Assembly: GCA_949825045.1 (NCBI GenBank)
Contig: OX463806.1
Coordinates: forward strand, 46,772,208-46,836,207
Source: Argyresthia goedartella
Taxonomy: Eukaryota; Arthropoda; Insecta; Lepidoptera; Argyresthiidae
Reading direction: 5' to 3'
DNA: 64,000 bases
The notes below the pieces were generated by a model, which saw nothing but the letters and a program-made list of their open reading frames with translations, made no database searches and was not told the origin of the DNA. Every line of letters starts with the position of its first letter. The stretch's first letter is position 1. Below, piece by piece: positions 20,084 to 31,120 of this stretch. Position numbers and translations under genes: made by a program.

Positions 20084-21067
20084 ATGGGTAAATCTAAGAG
20101 TTGTGGCCCTAATAACAGAAAGATTATAGTTGGTTTACATTCGAGACATAATTGGACGTACAAGAAGATCGCAGGCCATATTGGGTATTTCGTAAAGATG
20201 GTATACAATGCTATTAGTCATTTTAAACAACATGAAACAATTAAAAATGTTCCAAGAAAACTTCGCCCTCGGAAAACTACATTACGCGAGGACAGGATGA
20301 TGGTGCGTTTGGCTAAACTCGACCCTTTCAAAGGGACAAAGGACATAAAAAAATAACTTTTCGGCGAAAATAACTCATGGAAACTATCCGCAAGACTTGT
20401 CCGCAGAAGATTAGTGGAGCATGGTTTACACGAAAGGGTTTCCCGAAAAGTACCGCTTCTTACCAAGAGGCGTAAGGAAGCCCGTTTGGCTTTTGCCAGA
20501 AAGTACCGCGACTGGACCGATCAAAGGTGGAAAAAAGGACTCTTTTCGGACGAAACGAAGATTAATATGATGAATTCGGATGGCAAAAGGTATGTTCGTC
20601 GCCCTGTCAACAAGCCATTTGACCCCAAGTTTACAAAGAAAACAGTTAAACATGGTGGTGGTAACATAAAAGTATGGGGTTGCTTTTCTGGATTCGGGAT
20701 TGGTCCCGTGAGAAAGATTAAAGACATGCTGGATCAGCACCAATAAAAAAATATATTAGAAGAGACCATGATTCCTTATTCTGATGAACATTTACCGGTG
20801 ACATGGATCTTCCAACAAGATAATGATCCGAAGCATACCGCAAACAGCGTTAAGGCCTTTATCAGAGAACAATCATTGTCAGTATAAGACTGGCCCGCAA
20901 ATAGCCCGGATATTAATCCAATTGAAAATTTATGGCACATTGTAAAGAAAAAGATGTCGGATACTTGTTATAGCAATGAAGGTGCACTTTATGACGGATT
21001 AGTAAAAGCATCGAACAGCATTCCTCTGGGCACCTGCGCAAATATCTTAGCGTCAATATTAACTTAA
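20084..21067 (+). pseudogene. Tc1-type transposase (DD34E), degenerate
   Basis: Frames read from MGKSKSCGPNNRKIIVGLHS (helix-turn-helix) through LFSDETKIN (first Asp), GGGNIKVWGCFSG, FQQDNDPKH (second Asp) to WPANSPDINPIENLW (Glu). There are 34 residues between the second Asp and the Glu if an internal stop is counted as one residue, the Tc1 spacing. Frameshift near 20356 and stops near 20744 and 20886 inactivate it. No clear terminal repeats were identified. Confidence 0.85.
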
Positions 21068-21904
21068 TTGAGTTTATTGTAAATATTACTGATCTAATGA
21101 TCACCAAAGATTTTTTCCTGTTTCATTAAAAAAGTATTTTTAAGAAATTATTTTTATTTTGTTTCTAATTAGTTGTCCATCTACACGCCTCGTCAAATTA
21201 TGATCGATCTAAGATAATGTCACAAAACTTTTTTGTTGTAAGTGTGGTGAAATATCCTTTGCACTTATTTAGTACACTAATAGTGTGACTACATAAATAC
21301 ACCAACCACATTATTTTAAGATCATTGCAAAAAGTCCAAAGCAGTATAAAGTCAATTCTTTGGATTTAGTACTAAGCGTTTTTAATTATCTGTATATATA
21401 ATTCATTCACTCAGTTCATTGACCCGATCAGCTGATCACAAGTTAGTATGGGAGACCCAAATTTTTTTTTTCGTATGAGACCATAAATTCTTTGTATAAT
21501 TATGGGTGCTATCGTTCCCAAAAATATGGTCAGCTTATTAAATGTCATCCTGTATATGTCATAGTGTGTGAAGCTAACAACTCTTTAGATATTTATATAC
21601 TCGTGCGTTACTTCTGTAGTTCCAAAGTTATAAGCTTAACAAAGAATAGCTGTCAAAAGGGTGGACTTATATTGATTGATTATTGTGGTTTTTCGTAGTT
21701 GTTATTAGACTTCACTGCAATGGTTTTTAGATTATTTTTTGTCAAAATCGGTTTAGTAGTTCTAAAGTTATTTGTCGGGGTTTATATATTTCTTTATTTA
21801 TAGTTGTTGTGAAGTTAATAGTTTTACATACGGCGTACGAGCGCCGCAAATTCTACTTCAGCATGCGTTTTGGCTACAGGAGGTCTGTTTTTTGCATGCA
21901 TTTT

Positions 21905-22020
21905 AAGGGTTCCGTACCTCAAATAGAAAAAATAAAATAACTTTTTTTAGGATCACTTAGTTGTCGGTCTGTCTGTCTGTCCGTCCGTCTGTCTGTTTTT
22001 CCTTTGTCTCAGGACACGAT
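21905..22020 (+). repeat. gggttccgta repeat, short copy
   Basis: It starts aagggttccgtacctcaa and runs to a gtctgtctgtctgtccgtcc tract. It is related to the gamma repeats at 9181, 32045 and 51885. Confidence 0.5.
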
Positions 22021-22446
22021 AAGGTACCAAGTTGCAATTGATATCAATTACTCTTGCATGCAGTACCATACTGTGAACTGTGAAAAATCAAATTTCTAAA
22101 TCAATGCTATCACAAGATATGTCACAATATTGCCGAATATTTCAACACTCCATAAGGAATCAAAATGTATCTTAAAGGCATATAGGGTACTTTTCATGAA
22201 CCTAGAATCATTAAATTTGGCATGAAGCAATGTCATGTAGCTAGGGATGACAAACCGGACCTCGGTTAGGGTGTTTATGCCATCATGATCCCCAAGTTTT
22301 TTTAAAAGCTTTTATTTAACCTGCCTTGTATGTATGTATGTATGTTCGCGTCAAAACTATCGGCATGAATTTGACCCACTTCCCGTTATCTGATTGAGCT
22401 GAAATTTTGCTGCATATTTATATAAGCATATACTGCATATAAGGTT

Positions 22447-22481
22447 GAGGAAATTTCTATATATATATATATATATATATA
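22447..22481. repeat. (TA)n microsatellite
   Basis: An alternating AT run borders the left end of the Tc1 fragment at 22484. A short (TATG)n run lies at about 22328-22345. Mariners target TA, so the setting is typical. Confidence 0.7.
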
Positions 22482-22483
22482 TT

Positions 22484-23143
22484 ACTCAAAAGAAAATAAG
22501 GGCCACTTACATATTTCTGTTTTTGAGTAAATTTTTAGATGTAAACTAATTAATAAGTGACTAATTAATGGTGTCCGGCCTCCTTCAGTATCCAACCTCT
22601 TTAATGCTGGTGTTTAAGTCTTACAGCTGGCCAGAAATTGAAGCAAATAAAAAAAACGAGTTTCAGGTCAAATTCCTTTCAGATGGAATCACAAGTTTAT
22701 TCTGTTAAAAAAACTATTTCTGTCCATCTTTTTCTTCTTTTAACATCTTTTGTTAATAATGCCACGTCAACGAAGGCATATGGATACCATTACTGCCACC
22801 AGAGCCGTTACATTGATTGCTGAAGGTCATTCACAGCGGTCTGTTGCTTTTTCGTTGGGTTTCTCTCGCCGAGCCATCCACAATGTGTGGGATCGGTTCC
22901 AAGAGACTGGCAGTGTTGCAGGAAGGCCTGGATCGGGCAGGGTGCGAGCGACTACGGCACAAGAGGATCGCTACATCCGATTGAGCGCCCGTCGAGAGCG
23001 CTCTGTGACGGCACGTAAGTTACAAAATCGCCTACGGTGGACAACGGGGACTCGTGTTAGTGACCAAACGATACGTAATCAACTGCATGAAGACCAGCAA
23101 AGGTCCAGACGCCGAGTACCAGCTGTTTCAATAGAAAGACTAA
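22484..23143 (+). mobile_element. Tc1-like element, 5' part only
   Basis: Probable left end (attactcaaaagaaaataag) directly after a TA run, followed by a 5' UTR and the start of a transposase gene. The element is cut at about 23143, where LINE alpha sequence begins. No right end was found downstream of the LINE. Confidence 0.6.
22759..23143 (+). pseudogene. Tc1-like transposase, N-terminal DNA-binding part
   Basis: It begins MPRQRRHMDTITATRAVTLI and contains a helix-turn-helix (GHSQRSVAFSLGFSRRAIHN), a GRPGSGRVR AT-hook-like motif and a second DNA-binding segment (RERSVTARKLQNRLRWTTGT). The catalytic domain is missing because the frame runs into LINE sequence at about 23143. Confidence 0.8.
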
Positions 23144-25714
23144 AACTAGAGGTGGTTCCTTAATTTTAGTAAAAGATGGTCTTAAGTGTAAAGATCGAAA
23201 GGATATTGTTAGTCTTTCTAGTGAAATGAATGCTGAAGTCTCGTGTGTTGAGATGGAAAAATATAGTATTGTTAGTGTGTACAGGCGGGGCGAAGGAGAT
23301 TTTGAAGTCTTTGAGACAGTGATGGAACAAGTTCTTCAACTTGCATCCAGAAACAAGTCCAAACGCATCATAGTTTGCGGCGACTTTAACGTAGATTTAC
23401 TAGACACCGTAAACCGCTCTATTCGCACTAGGATCCTAGCAGTATTTAAGTCTTACAATATGTTCAATGTCTTTCTGGAGCCTACACGAATAACGGCTAT
23501 CTCCGCTACTTGTCTAGATAACGTATTCTTTGAATGTAGTATTCACGATAAACAAATAGTTAAGGCATTAAGTTCAGACCACACTGGTCAGATTGTAGTA
23601 TTTGAAGAAAGTAATGCTATAAAGCCCGTTAAAGTATTGTGTAGACCAGTAACTTTGAATAAAATGAAAAAAATTCGTAGTGGACTAGTGTCAAGTCTAC
23701 CGTTTACACCTTACTGTGAAGATCCGAACACATTATATTCCAGCTTCTTCAAATCTGTATCTGCGGAATCTGAAAAGGTTTTCAATCTGACAAAAGTGAG
23801 AATGGACAACAAATCAAAATTCTCTGAATGGGCAACAGAGGATTTAAGACAGAGCAGGTCCAGCCAGACTATATGAATTGTATGAGCAAAAATCCTATGA
23901 TCACAGTCCTGAGTTTAACGTCTTTGTCAAAAATTATTCAAAAAAAATCAGGAAAGACTGCCACAAAGCCAAGTGCCTACATCTTAATAATAAATCAAAG
24001 CTTCTGGCGACAAAATTAAAACTACATGGAACATTATTAAAAAAGAGACAGGCAAGGTTAGGTCTAGTGAATCTAGTTTTAATTTAAAAGTTAACGACCA
24101 ATTACTCTCATCAAACGAGAACGTTGCTAACGCATTTGAAAAGTTCTTCAGTACCATACCAATAATAACAACAGAAGCATTACCATCCTCTTCTGAAAAG
24201 TCTTTAGATTACTTGGTTGAAAATGTGTCCCAAAACAAGGATGGCTTTAACTTCAAGCCAATAGGCTCTATAACTATTAAAACATTTAAACTTCTTAGCA
24301 CGAAAAAGACTGAAGATTTATGGGGCATGTCGGTTAACGTGGTTAAATCAGTAATTGATGTGATTGCATCATACATGGCAATCACATTCAATAGTTGTAT
24401 AGCAAACGGAGTTTTTCCTGACCTCTTGAAAATGAGCAGATTAATACCACTTTTCAAATCCGGTAGTAAACAAGACCTTGCCAACTTCAGATCTGTATCT
24501 GTATCGCCAGTATTGAGCAAGGTGTTTGAAAAGGTCATATTGAGTTAACTACTCTCTCACTTCAATGCATCTGGGCTACTCCACAAAAAACAGTTCGGAT
24601 TCACTAAAGGCAGATCAACAACAGACGGCGGAGTAGCGCTAGTAGAACACATTTACAGTGCGTGGGAAGGATCACAGGATGCGGTTGGTATTTTCTGTGA
24701 TCTTTCCAAGGCCTTTGACTGTGTGGACCATCAAACTCTTTTGCTCAAACTCCAACACTATGGTATCAAAGATAATGCGTTAAAATTAATGGAATCTTAT
24801 TTAATGGAAAGATTACTAAAAGTAGATATAAACAGATGCAAGTCCACTGGAAGCCATATGAATATTGGTGTACCCCAGGGTTCTATCTTAGGTCCGTTCC
24901 TTTTCTTAGTGTACATGAATGACCTGCCTTATATGGTGGAAAAAATGACTCAGATTGTTCTATTTGCTGATGACACATCTATTATTTTCAAGGTGAAAAG
25001 ACAAGAATAAATTCTAGACGACGCAAATAGTACACTCTCTCATGTGTTAAGTTGGTTCAATGTAAACAACCTGTTATTAAACTCAAAGAAACTAAATGTA
25101 TCAAATTTTGTTTGCCTAATTGAAAGCAGTGTAAGAATAGGATCTGAAAGATTGGACCTCGTTGAGGACACAATCCTCGTTGAGGACACACTATAGATTC
25201 GAAACTTCAATGGGGTCCTCACATTACTAATCTCGCACGAAGACTTAGCTCAGCCACTTTTGCGGTCAGACAAATCAGATATCTTACAGATGTTGAAACT
25301 GCCAGATTGGTTTACTTTAGTTATTTTCACATTATTATGTCTTATGAAATATTGCTCTGGGGGAGAGCAGCAGATATAAATACGATATTTGTCTTACAAA
25401 AAAGGGCGATCAGGGCGATATATCAATTAGATGCTAGGGATTTATTAAGAGAAAATTTCAAAGAAATTAATATACTTACGGTTACCTGTCAATATATATA
25501 TACGAGAATATCATGCATGTAAGAAAAAACATAGCTTTATTTAAAATTGTAGGTGATAGCCATACAATTAACACTAGAAATAGAAATAGGTTAGCACTAC
25601 CATTATTTAGACTAAGTAAAGTAGGCACATCATTCATGGGGCACTGTATTCGCTTCTACAATAAAATACCACAGGAATCATTGATCCTTCCTGAAAAGAG
25701 GTTCAAGGTCTATG
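23144..25714 (+). pseudogene. LINE family alpha (APE type), 5'-truncated, first part
   Basis: Decayed ORF2. It starts inside the endonuclease (TRGGSLILVKDG, VCGDFNVDLLDT, SSDHTGQIVV). Reverse transcriptase follows: RSTTDGGVALVEHIYSAWEG, CDLSKAFDCVDHQTLLLK (A), GVPQGSILGPFLFLVYMNDL (B), LFADDTSIIF (C). The C-terminal part is at 25337-25714 (EILLWGRAADINTIFVLQKR, FYNKIPQE, LPEKRFKVY). Stops near 23874, 24547 and 25008 break it. It is interrupted at 25714 by an R2-group LINE and resumes at 28941. Confidence 0.8.
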
Positions 25715-28700
25715 GTCAGCTGTCACGTCAAATAGACATATTTTTCACAAAAATACTTCATTTTAATATTATTTCCTTTAGACCCATTTATTTATCAACA
25801 AAATCCCTTGTTTTTATTAATCTTACCCTTATCCGAGAGCTAAACAACAAAATTATAGTGCAAATAGCTCAAGTAAGTAAATACCCACCCATATGTCACA
25901 AGCTGACACCGAATGCCCGCTATGCCCCAGGAAATTCAAGAAAAATGGGCTCCAGCGTCACATGAGATCAGCACATAACGATGTACTAAACCAATCAGCA
26001 TCCGCTACTTTTAAAACAACCACCGATGGGCAAACACCAATGTCACCTTTGGAAGAAGCCTTCGGATCCCCATTCCTGAATGCCATCCAACCCAAGTCTG
26101 GCATCTGGCAAAGGCATTGGGACAACGTCTGTAACCTTCATGGCAAGCTATACGACCTCCCATGCGGTACTGCCAGTAGAAAATTCGTACACACTCTGGC
26201 CGACGAAATTGAGCATCTAACCAAATCAACCTACCCCTCTGAACGCGTATTAACCTTTGCTGCGGTCATACTGCAAAGAGACAAAAACGTTAGAAAAATG
26301 AAAGATATACTGAGACTACTCGATCGGCGCCTAAAACTCTGGGCAGACAAACGTTTCGAGGAACTCATCACGGAATCCACCAAAGCAGATAAATCTATAT
26401 GGAATACAAGAAACCGGAAACAAAACAACAATGACCAAGAAACAAAATTATTCACACGACTGATACTACATGGAAAAACGTGGGAAGCGCTCAACTGGCT
26501 CCTTACAAAAGACACGAGCAAAGTTTTAAACCCAGACACTGAAGTTGATCCATCCGGTAAAACCGTCAGTGATGTGCTGAGAGAAAAGCACCCCCCGCCT
26601 AATACTCCAGATCCCGCTTTATTCACTCTCCCCAAAGACGTCACAAAACTCCCACCACTCCTTGAAATCGAAATAACTTATGACCATGTCGAAACAGTTG
26701 CGAGAAAACTACACGGCGGCGGAGGCCCCACTGGATGCACAGCCGAAAACTGGAGAGATTTCCTACTCCGCTTCGGCCAAGCAAGCGCCCATTTAAGAGA
26801 AGCCGTAGCGCAGCTCACAACGAAACTTAGCAACGAAACCATACCCTGGACCCAAATACAAGCATTAATGTCAAGCCGACTTGTTGCTTTAGACAAATGC
26901 CCAGGCGTAAGACCTATCGGCATCGGCGAATGCCTACGAAGAATATTATCCAAATGCATGATCTTAGCAACAGGCTCTGAAGTCACTGAAGCATGCGGCC
27001 AGTCACAGCTCTGCAGTGGACTGGGCAGTGGCATCGAAGGCGCCATTCATGCCATGACCGATGTCTTCCAAAGAGATTGCCAACCTGGTTCAAACTGGGG
27101 AATGCTCCTCGTTGACGCGAACAATGCTTTTAACGCCGTAAATAGACAACTAGCCCTCTGGCAAGCAAGAATATACTGGCCACACTGCGCCCGCTTTCTT
27201 TATAATACTTACAATGGCCACGCTGAATTGGTATTTCGCGATTCTGATACAAGACTATATAGCAGAGAAGGCGTAACCCAAGGAGACCCACTCGCAATGC
27301 CACTGTACGCGCTTGCAACACTACCAATAATTAACAAACTTAAAACCGAAAACACAGTCACACAATGCTGGTACGCCGATGACTCCTCCGCGCAAGGCAC
27401 TTTCCAAAACCTACGACAATGGTGGGACAACTTAAACAAAACAGGCCCAGCATACGGATACTTACCACAAGGTAAAAAATCATTTCTAATAGTGTCAGAA
27501 ACTGACAAGTCTACCGCAGAAAAGACGTTCTCCGGTACCAACGTCTCCATAGTTACCGGCTCCCGCTTCCTAGGAGGCTACATAGGGACAGGAGGGGACG
27601 ACTTCGTAAAAAAGAATGTAACCGAATGGATATCTATCATCGAGAAACTCACAACAATCTGCAAAAACTCACCTCAAGCCGCTTACACTGCCCTAACTAA
27701 AGCAGCTCAGTTTAAATGGTCCTTCCTACTACGTGTCTTAAAAAATTCAGAAGAACTTTTTGAACCCTTAACTAACACATTACACGACAAATTCATACCA
27801 ACACTAATCGGAGGCGAAATCGCAAAACTTGAAACCCAGCTATTTACCCTCCCAGTCCACAAAGGCGGACTTGCCCTTTCTGACCCCTTCAACACACCAA
27901 ACCGTGCATACCAAATCTCAAAACAGGGATCTACAATACTTTCAACAGCCCTAACCGAGATAAAAGACATAAACCTTGCTGAACACTACAATTCTTTGCG
28001 TGACGCAAGAAAGGAAGGAAACAAGGAAAAAGAAACATACGAGAACGAAACTCTAGAAAGCATTCTAATAAAATTACCATCCAAAAAGAAAAGAGCAATA
28101 GAAAGATCAATAGCGACAAAAATGAAAACAAAAACATCAACATGGCTTTCAGTAATACCGACAAGAAAAGACAACTTCGACTTATCACCCCACGAATTTA
28201 GAGATGCCCTGGCCATAAGATACCACCGCACACCAATCTCCATGCCTGCGACTTGCGACGGCTGCGGCAATGACAACTTCAACGTGGACCACGCCTTGTG
28301 CTGCAAAACAGGTGGCCTTATCACACGCAGACACAACGAAATAAGGGATCTTTTCTGTGAACTGTGCCAACAAGCCTGGGGAAACGTCACGAAAGAGCCA
28401 GTGATCTCCGAAGGCGATACTGGGCTGCGTGGAGACTTGGCTTGTCGGGGGGTATGGATTGCCCAGAGGGAGGCGTTATTTGATATCCGTGTCATAGACA
28501 CCGACGCTCCCTCCCACGCATCACGCCCCGTAGCGGCTGTCCTTCGTTCAGCTGAAGAAGAAAAGAAAAGGAAGTACTGCGACCCATGCGAGACGCGCCA
28601 CACCACCTTCACCCCTTTAGTAACCTCTGTCGACGGAGTTTTTGCTCCACAAATGATATCATTCACTAAACACCTCGCCGAAACACTGGCGGACCGCTGG

Positions 28701-28935
28701 AACCGGACCCCTGCCACAATAATGGGCTGGCTACGAGCAAGAATTCAAACCGCCATCATCAGGGCTAGCAGCATGTGCATCCGCGGCACCCGCCATAGGT
28801 GGAATCGCACAGGCCTATATGAGGATGGAGCGGCAGTCCCACACGTCTTGAACTAGAGTGAATATCTTATTTATATTCTCTGTACTTATTTTCATGAATC
28901 TTTTGCTTAATAAATTTCTTATCGTTTAAAAAAAA
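25715..28935 (+). mobile_element. R2-group LINE with restriction-like endonuclease, apparently full length
   Basis: It is inserted inside LINE alpha. The host word ctatg occurs immediately before (25710-25714) and after (28936-28940), a 5-bp target-site duplication. The element has a 5' leader of about 178 bp, one long intact ORF, a 3' UTR of about 70 bp with an aataaa word, and an A-rich end. Removing it restores LINE alpha reading (...EKRFKVY | KSYYSIKEYLDDKTAW). Confidence 0.85.
25893..28856 (+). CDS. R2-group retrotransposon polyprotein, intact (987 residues)
   Basis: The enzyme nicks target DNA with a C-terminal restriction-like endonuclease and primes reverse transcription there. Seen: an N-terminal C2H2 zinc finger (C8, C11, H23, H28); reverse transcriptase with motif A around D408 (LLVDANNAFNAV), motif B (GVTQGDPLAMPLYALA) and YADD at 494-497; a CCHC-type finger near C788, C791, H800, C804 (CDGCGNDNFNVDHALCC); then the endonuclease with D848 (GDLACRGVW), D864 (ALFDIRVIDTD) and a following KKRKY. 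This order is that of R2/R4/NeSL-type LINEs. There is no APE domain, no gag-like ORF and no cysteine protease. No stop or frameshift. The codons are GC-richer than surrounding DNA. The clade within the group is unresolved. Confidence 0.88.
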   Translation: MSQADTECPLCPRKFKKNGLQRHMRSAHNDVLNQSASATFKTTTDGQTPMSPLEEAFGSPFLNAIQPKSGIWQRHWDNVCNLHGKLYDLPCGTASRKFVHTLADEIEHLTKSTYPSERVLTFAAVILQRDKNVRKMKDILRLLDRRLKLWADKRFEELITESTKADKSIWNTRNRKQNNNDQETKLFTRLILHGKTWEALNWLLTKDTSKVLNPDTEVDPSGKTVSDVLREKHPPPNTPDPALFTLPKDVTKLPPLLEIEITYDHVETVARKLHGGGGPTGCTAENWRDFLLRFGQASAHLREAVAQLTTKLSNETIPWTQIQALMSSRLVALDKCPGVRPIGIGECLRRILSKCMILATGSEVTEACGQSQLCSGLGSGIEGAIHAMTDVFQRDCQPGSNWGMLLVDANNAFNAVNRQLALWQARIYWPHCARFLYNTYNGHAELVFRDSDTRLYSREGVTQGDPLAMPLYALATLPIINKLKTENTVTQCWYADDSSAQGTFQNLRQWWDNLNKTGPAYGYLPQGKKSFLIVSETDKSTAEKTFSGTNVSIVTGSRFLGGYIGTGGDDFVKKNVTEWISIIEKLTTICKNSPQAAYTALTKAAQFKWSFLLRVLKNSEELFEPLTNTLHDKFIPTLIGGEIAKLETQLFTLPVHKGGLALSDPFNTPNRAYQISKQGSTILSTALTEIKDINLAEHYNSLRDARKEGNKEKETYENETLESILIKLPSKKKRAIERSIATKMKTKTSTWLSVIPTRKDNFDLSPHEFRDALAIRYHRTPISMPATCDGCGNDNFNVDHALCCKTGGLITRRHNEIRDLFCELCQQAWGNVTKEPVISEGDTGLRGDLACRGVWIAQREALFDIRVIDTDAPSHASRPVAAVLRSAEEEKKRKYCDPCETRHTTFTPLVTSVDGVFAPQMISFTKHLAETLADRWNRTPATIMGWLRARIQTAIIRASSMCIRGTRHRWNRTGLYEDGAAVPHVLN

Positions 28936-29447
28936 CTATGTTAAAAATGAGCAGATAAGAAAATCCTATTATAGTATTAAGGAATACTTAGATGACAAAA
29001 CTGCATGGTCCATACCATCTCAGCGCACAGAAATTCGACAAGGGGCGATGGATCAAGTCTATCACTTGCCGGCGAATTTCCTCAGACCGAAACCAGTACC
29101 TGTTGTAAAGCCACTTTTAAAAAAAAAGGTATGGGGGAGTTTCTTGCCGTTTCTTCTTAACCCCGGGGCCCACCTTCCAAAACGATTAGTCTTTTTTTTT
29201 TTAATCTTATTTATTTTATAAGCCATACATCTTATGATTAAGTCAGCTTAAAAATTATTAACAAAGCTACAGTGCTTACAGTATTACTTTAACAAAAGAA
29301 AATAACATTAAATAAATCTAACATTGGTTAGTTACTTTTTATATAAAAAAAATTGACTTGTAGTTATATGTAAGTATAATTTTGACGTTGAATAAGATAA
29401 TTTATTTATTTATATTCAATAAAAAATGACTGACTCTGACTCTGCCA
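28936..29447 (+). mobile_element. LINE family alpha, 3' part after the nested insertion
   Basis: It resumes with KSYYSIKEYLDDKTAW (28970-29020), the conserved last segment of this LINE ORF2. The 3' UTR ends at about 29447 in a tgactgactctgactctg simple tail. Confidence 0.65.
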
Positions 29448-30020
29448 GATTAACACCATACAGACCCGTCATTTAAGTAATCTTGAACTTTGCAATATCC
29501 TCTTTTCGACAAAGTCGCATTAACATAGTATTTAAATTGCTCAAAAGATAATTTCAAGATATTCCAGAGGTATCTTGTTGTACTAGAGAATGAACTGACC
29601 CTTGAAAGAATTGCTAACCTTCATGAGTCTAAACCGGGGCGCAACTAGTCTGGGACTATTTCTTAAGTTAACATTACAGTTATCGCTAAGTTTGGAAAAT
29701 GTTGTAAGGTTCTTGCAAACAAACATTATATTTTCAAAAATAAATTTACTAGCTACAATTAGGATGTTAATTTCTTTAAAAAACTCTCTTAAGGATTATG
29801 TCTGTTTTAAATTATAAATTGCTCAAATAGCTCTTTTCTGTAAAATAAAATTAGTTTGAATGTCCGCTGCTTTCCCCCACAACAAGATACCATAGGACAT
29901 GCCACTATGAAAGTAACTAACATATACGCCTTGATGTAGCCACATCCGTGTTTTGTCTAATGTTGATAATTGCAAATAAATTTCATATTGCTTATTTCAG
30001 CGTAAGCCGCAGAAATTAAT
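29448..30020 (-). pseudogene. LINE family beta, ORF2 3' fragment
   Basis: On the minus strand it reads SYGILLWGKAADIQ near 29890, then KRAI, and ends with the LINE tail (tcaagattacttaaatgacg, tctggc). The frame is broken. It matches 33560-33905 in the same orientation and 62055-62190 in the opposite one. It abuts the 3' tail of LINE alpha. Confidence 0.65.
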
Positions 30021-30138
30021 TTACAAGCTAATTTACAGGGCCCCCACTGCAATTTGCTATCTAGATAATCCAGATCAATCCCCTCAGATCAAACATGGAG
30101 GATCAGTCTCTATCCATCATTTATTTATCATCAAATAT

Positions 30139-30144
30139 TTTATT
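30139..30144 (-). terminator. Candidate polyadenylation signal of the secreted-protein gene
   Basis: AATAAA on the minus strand, about 50 nt after the stop codon at 30194. A second AATAAA lies at 30120-30125. Confidence 0.4.
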
Positions 30145-30193
30145 TAAGGCTTCTAACAAATTAAATACTACTTAATAAAACCTCGCAACTAAA

Positions 30194-30555
30194 TTAAGTG
30201 GTTGCATTAGCGGGCACGATTAGTGTATTCACTTTGGCGTAGTTGACTAGTGCCATGTTGGGTATGGGGACGGGGATCTCGGCAAGGTTGCTGTTGAGAG
30301 CCAGCAACGCCGGTGCAGCCGACGCAGGCAGCGTCAGCGTGGACACTCGTGACGCTCCTATCGTGGTCGCCCCCACCCCCTCTGCCGCCCCCGGGGGCAC
30401 CACCGCCGTTCCCGCCTCGACGCGCATCAGCGGACCGCCGCTGCTGTCTCGCTTGCTGCGGTAGACCTCCGACTCCGGAAGTTCCTCCTCGATCGGTGGG
30501 GGGAGCTCGTCGTCGTCCCCGATCTGTCTGCGTGCTAGTGGTCGTCGATTTACAT
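30194..30555 (-). CDS. Secreted protein of unknown function, exon 5 (119 residues, stop)
   Basis: The exon begins after a tttcag acceptor (30561-30556) with two bases completing a split codon. It reads VNRRPLARRQIGDDDELPPP, an acidic/proline stretch, then EVYRSKRDSSGG, which contains a furin-type RSKR site. An Ala/Val/Thr-rich, mildly hydrophobic C-terminus follows, ending NTLIVPANATT with a potential N-glycosylation site (NAT). Phase matches exon 4 through either of two donors. I do not recognise the family. Confidence 0.65.
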
Positions 30556-30640
30556 CTGAAATCATACATGTAAATACTTGATGCCTATTCAGTAGGAACG
30601 AAAAGCACGAAATAACTGGAAAATTAGTCACCAGCTTTAC

Positions 30641-30834
30641 CAGCAGGTCGCTCACTCCAAGCGGCGGCGTCAATCGTCAGCGGCGCGGGGCTGTCGCCGG
30701 CAGGGGATGGTGACGCCGGCGCCACGCCCACGTAGCTCTGTGACGTCACGTTGGTGAGCAGCGGCGCCGGCAGCCCGCGCAGGTCCATCCCTCCGCCTTG
30801 CCCCCGGTATAACGTCAGCGACTCCTGGCTGCCA
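30641..30834 (-). CDS. Secreted protein of unknown function, exon 4
   Basis: It enters at a tgtgtacag acceptor (30843-30835) with one base completing a split Asn codon, then reads GSQESLTLYRGQGGGMDLRG, LPAPLLTNVTSQSYVGVAPA and a Pro/Ser/Ala-rich stretch. Potential N-glycosylation sites are NGS at the junction and NVT. Two donors are possible, both leaving the same phase: gtaaag (after 30641) and gtgagc (after 30656), so the product could vary by five residues (SERPA region). LINE beta sequence starts about 45 nt upstream of the acceptor. Confidence 0.65.
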
Positions 30835-30879
30835 CTGTACACAGGCAAAGCTTGGTCTGAGCAAATTGGTTGTAATTGA

Positions 30880-31120
30880 TCTGGCTCAACACAGATCTTG
30901 CTGTTAATAATTTTGTAATTATTTATTCCTGCTTATTAATTATGATAATGACTAAATATTATATTTTGTATTAGTTAAGCATAAGCAATTTTTAAAAAAG
31001 AGATCTAAAAATCAATCTGTGGGAGTTTCTACGCCCTTCTTCTCCCACAGTGGTCAAATGTAGAGAAGTGCCAAAAATGACGATTGCTAAGTATATGTAA
31101 ATATCTACAGTAATAAAGAC
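30880..31120 (+). mobile_element. LINE family beta 3' end, opposite to the host gene
   Basis: It contains atctggctcaacacagatct, attattcctgcttattaatt and cttctcccacagtggtc, matching 62170-62420 almost word for word. It lies in an intron of the secreted-protein gene, about 45 nt upstream of exon 4 in transcript order. Confidence 0.8.

Noticed and set aside
27986..28717. Minus-strand frame of 243 codons
   Set aside because: It is antisense to the intact R2-group ORF, which carries all the domain motifs.
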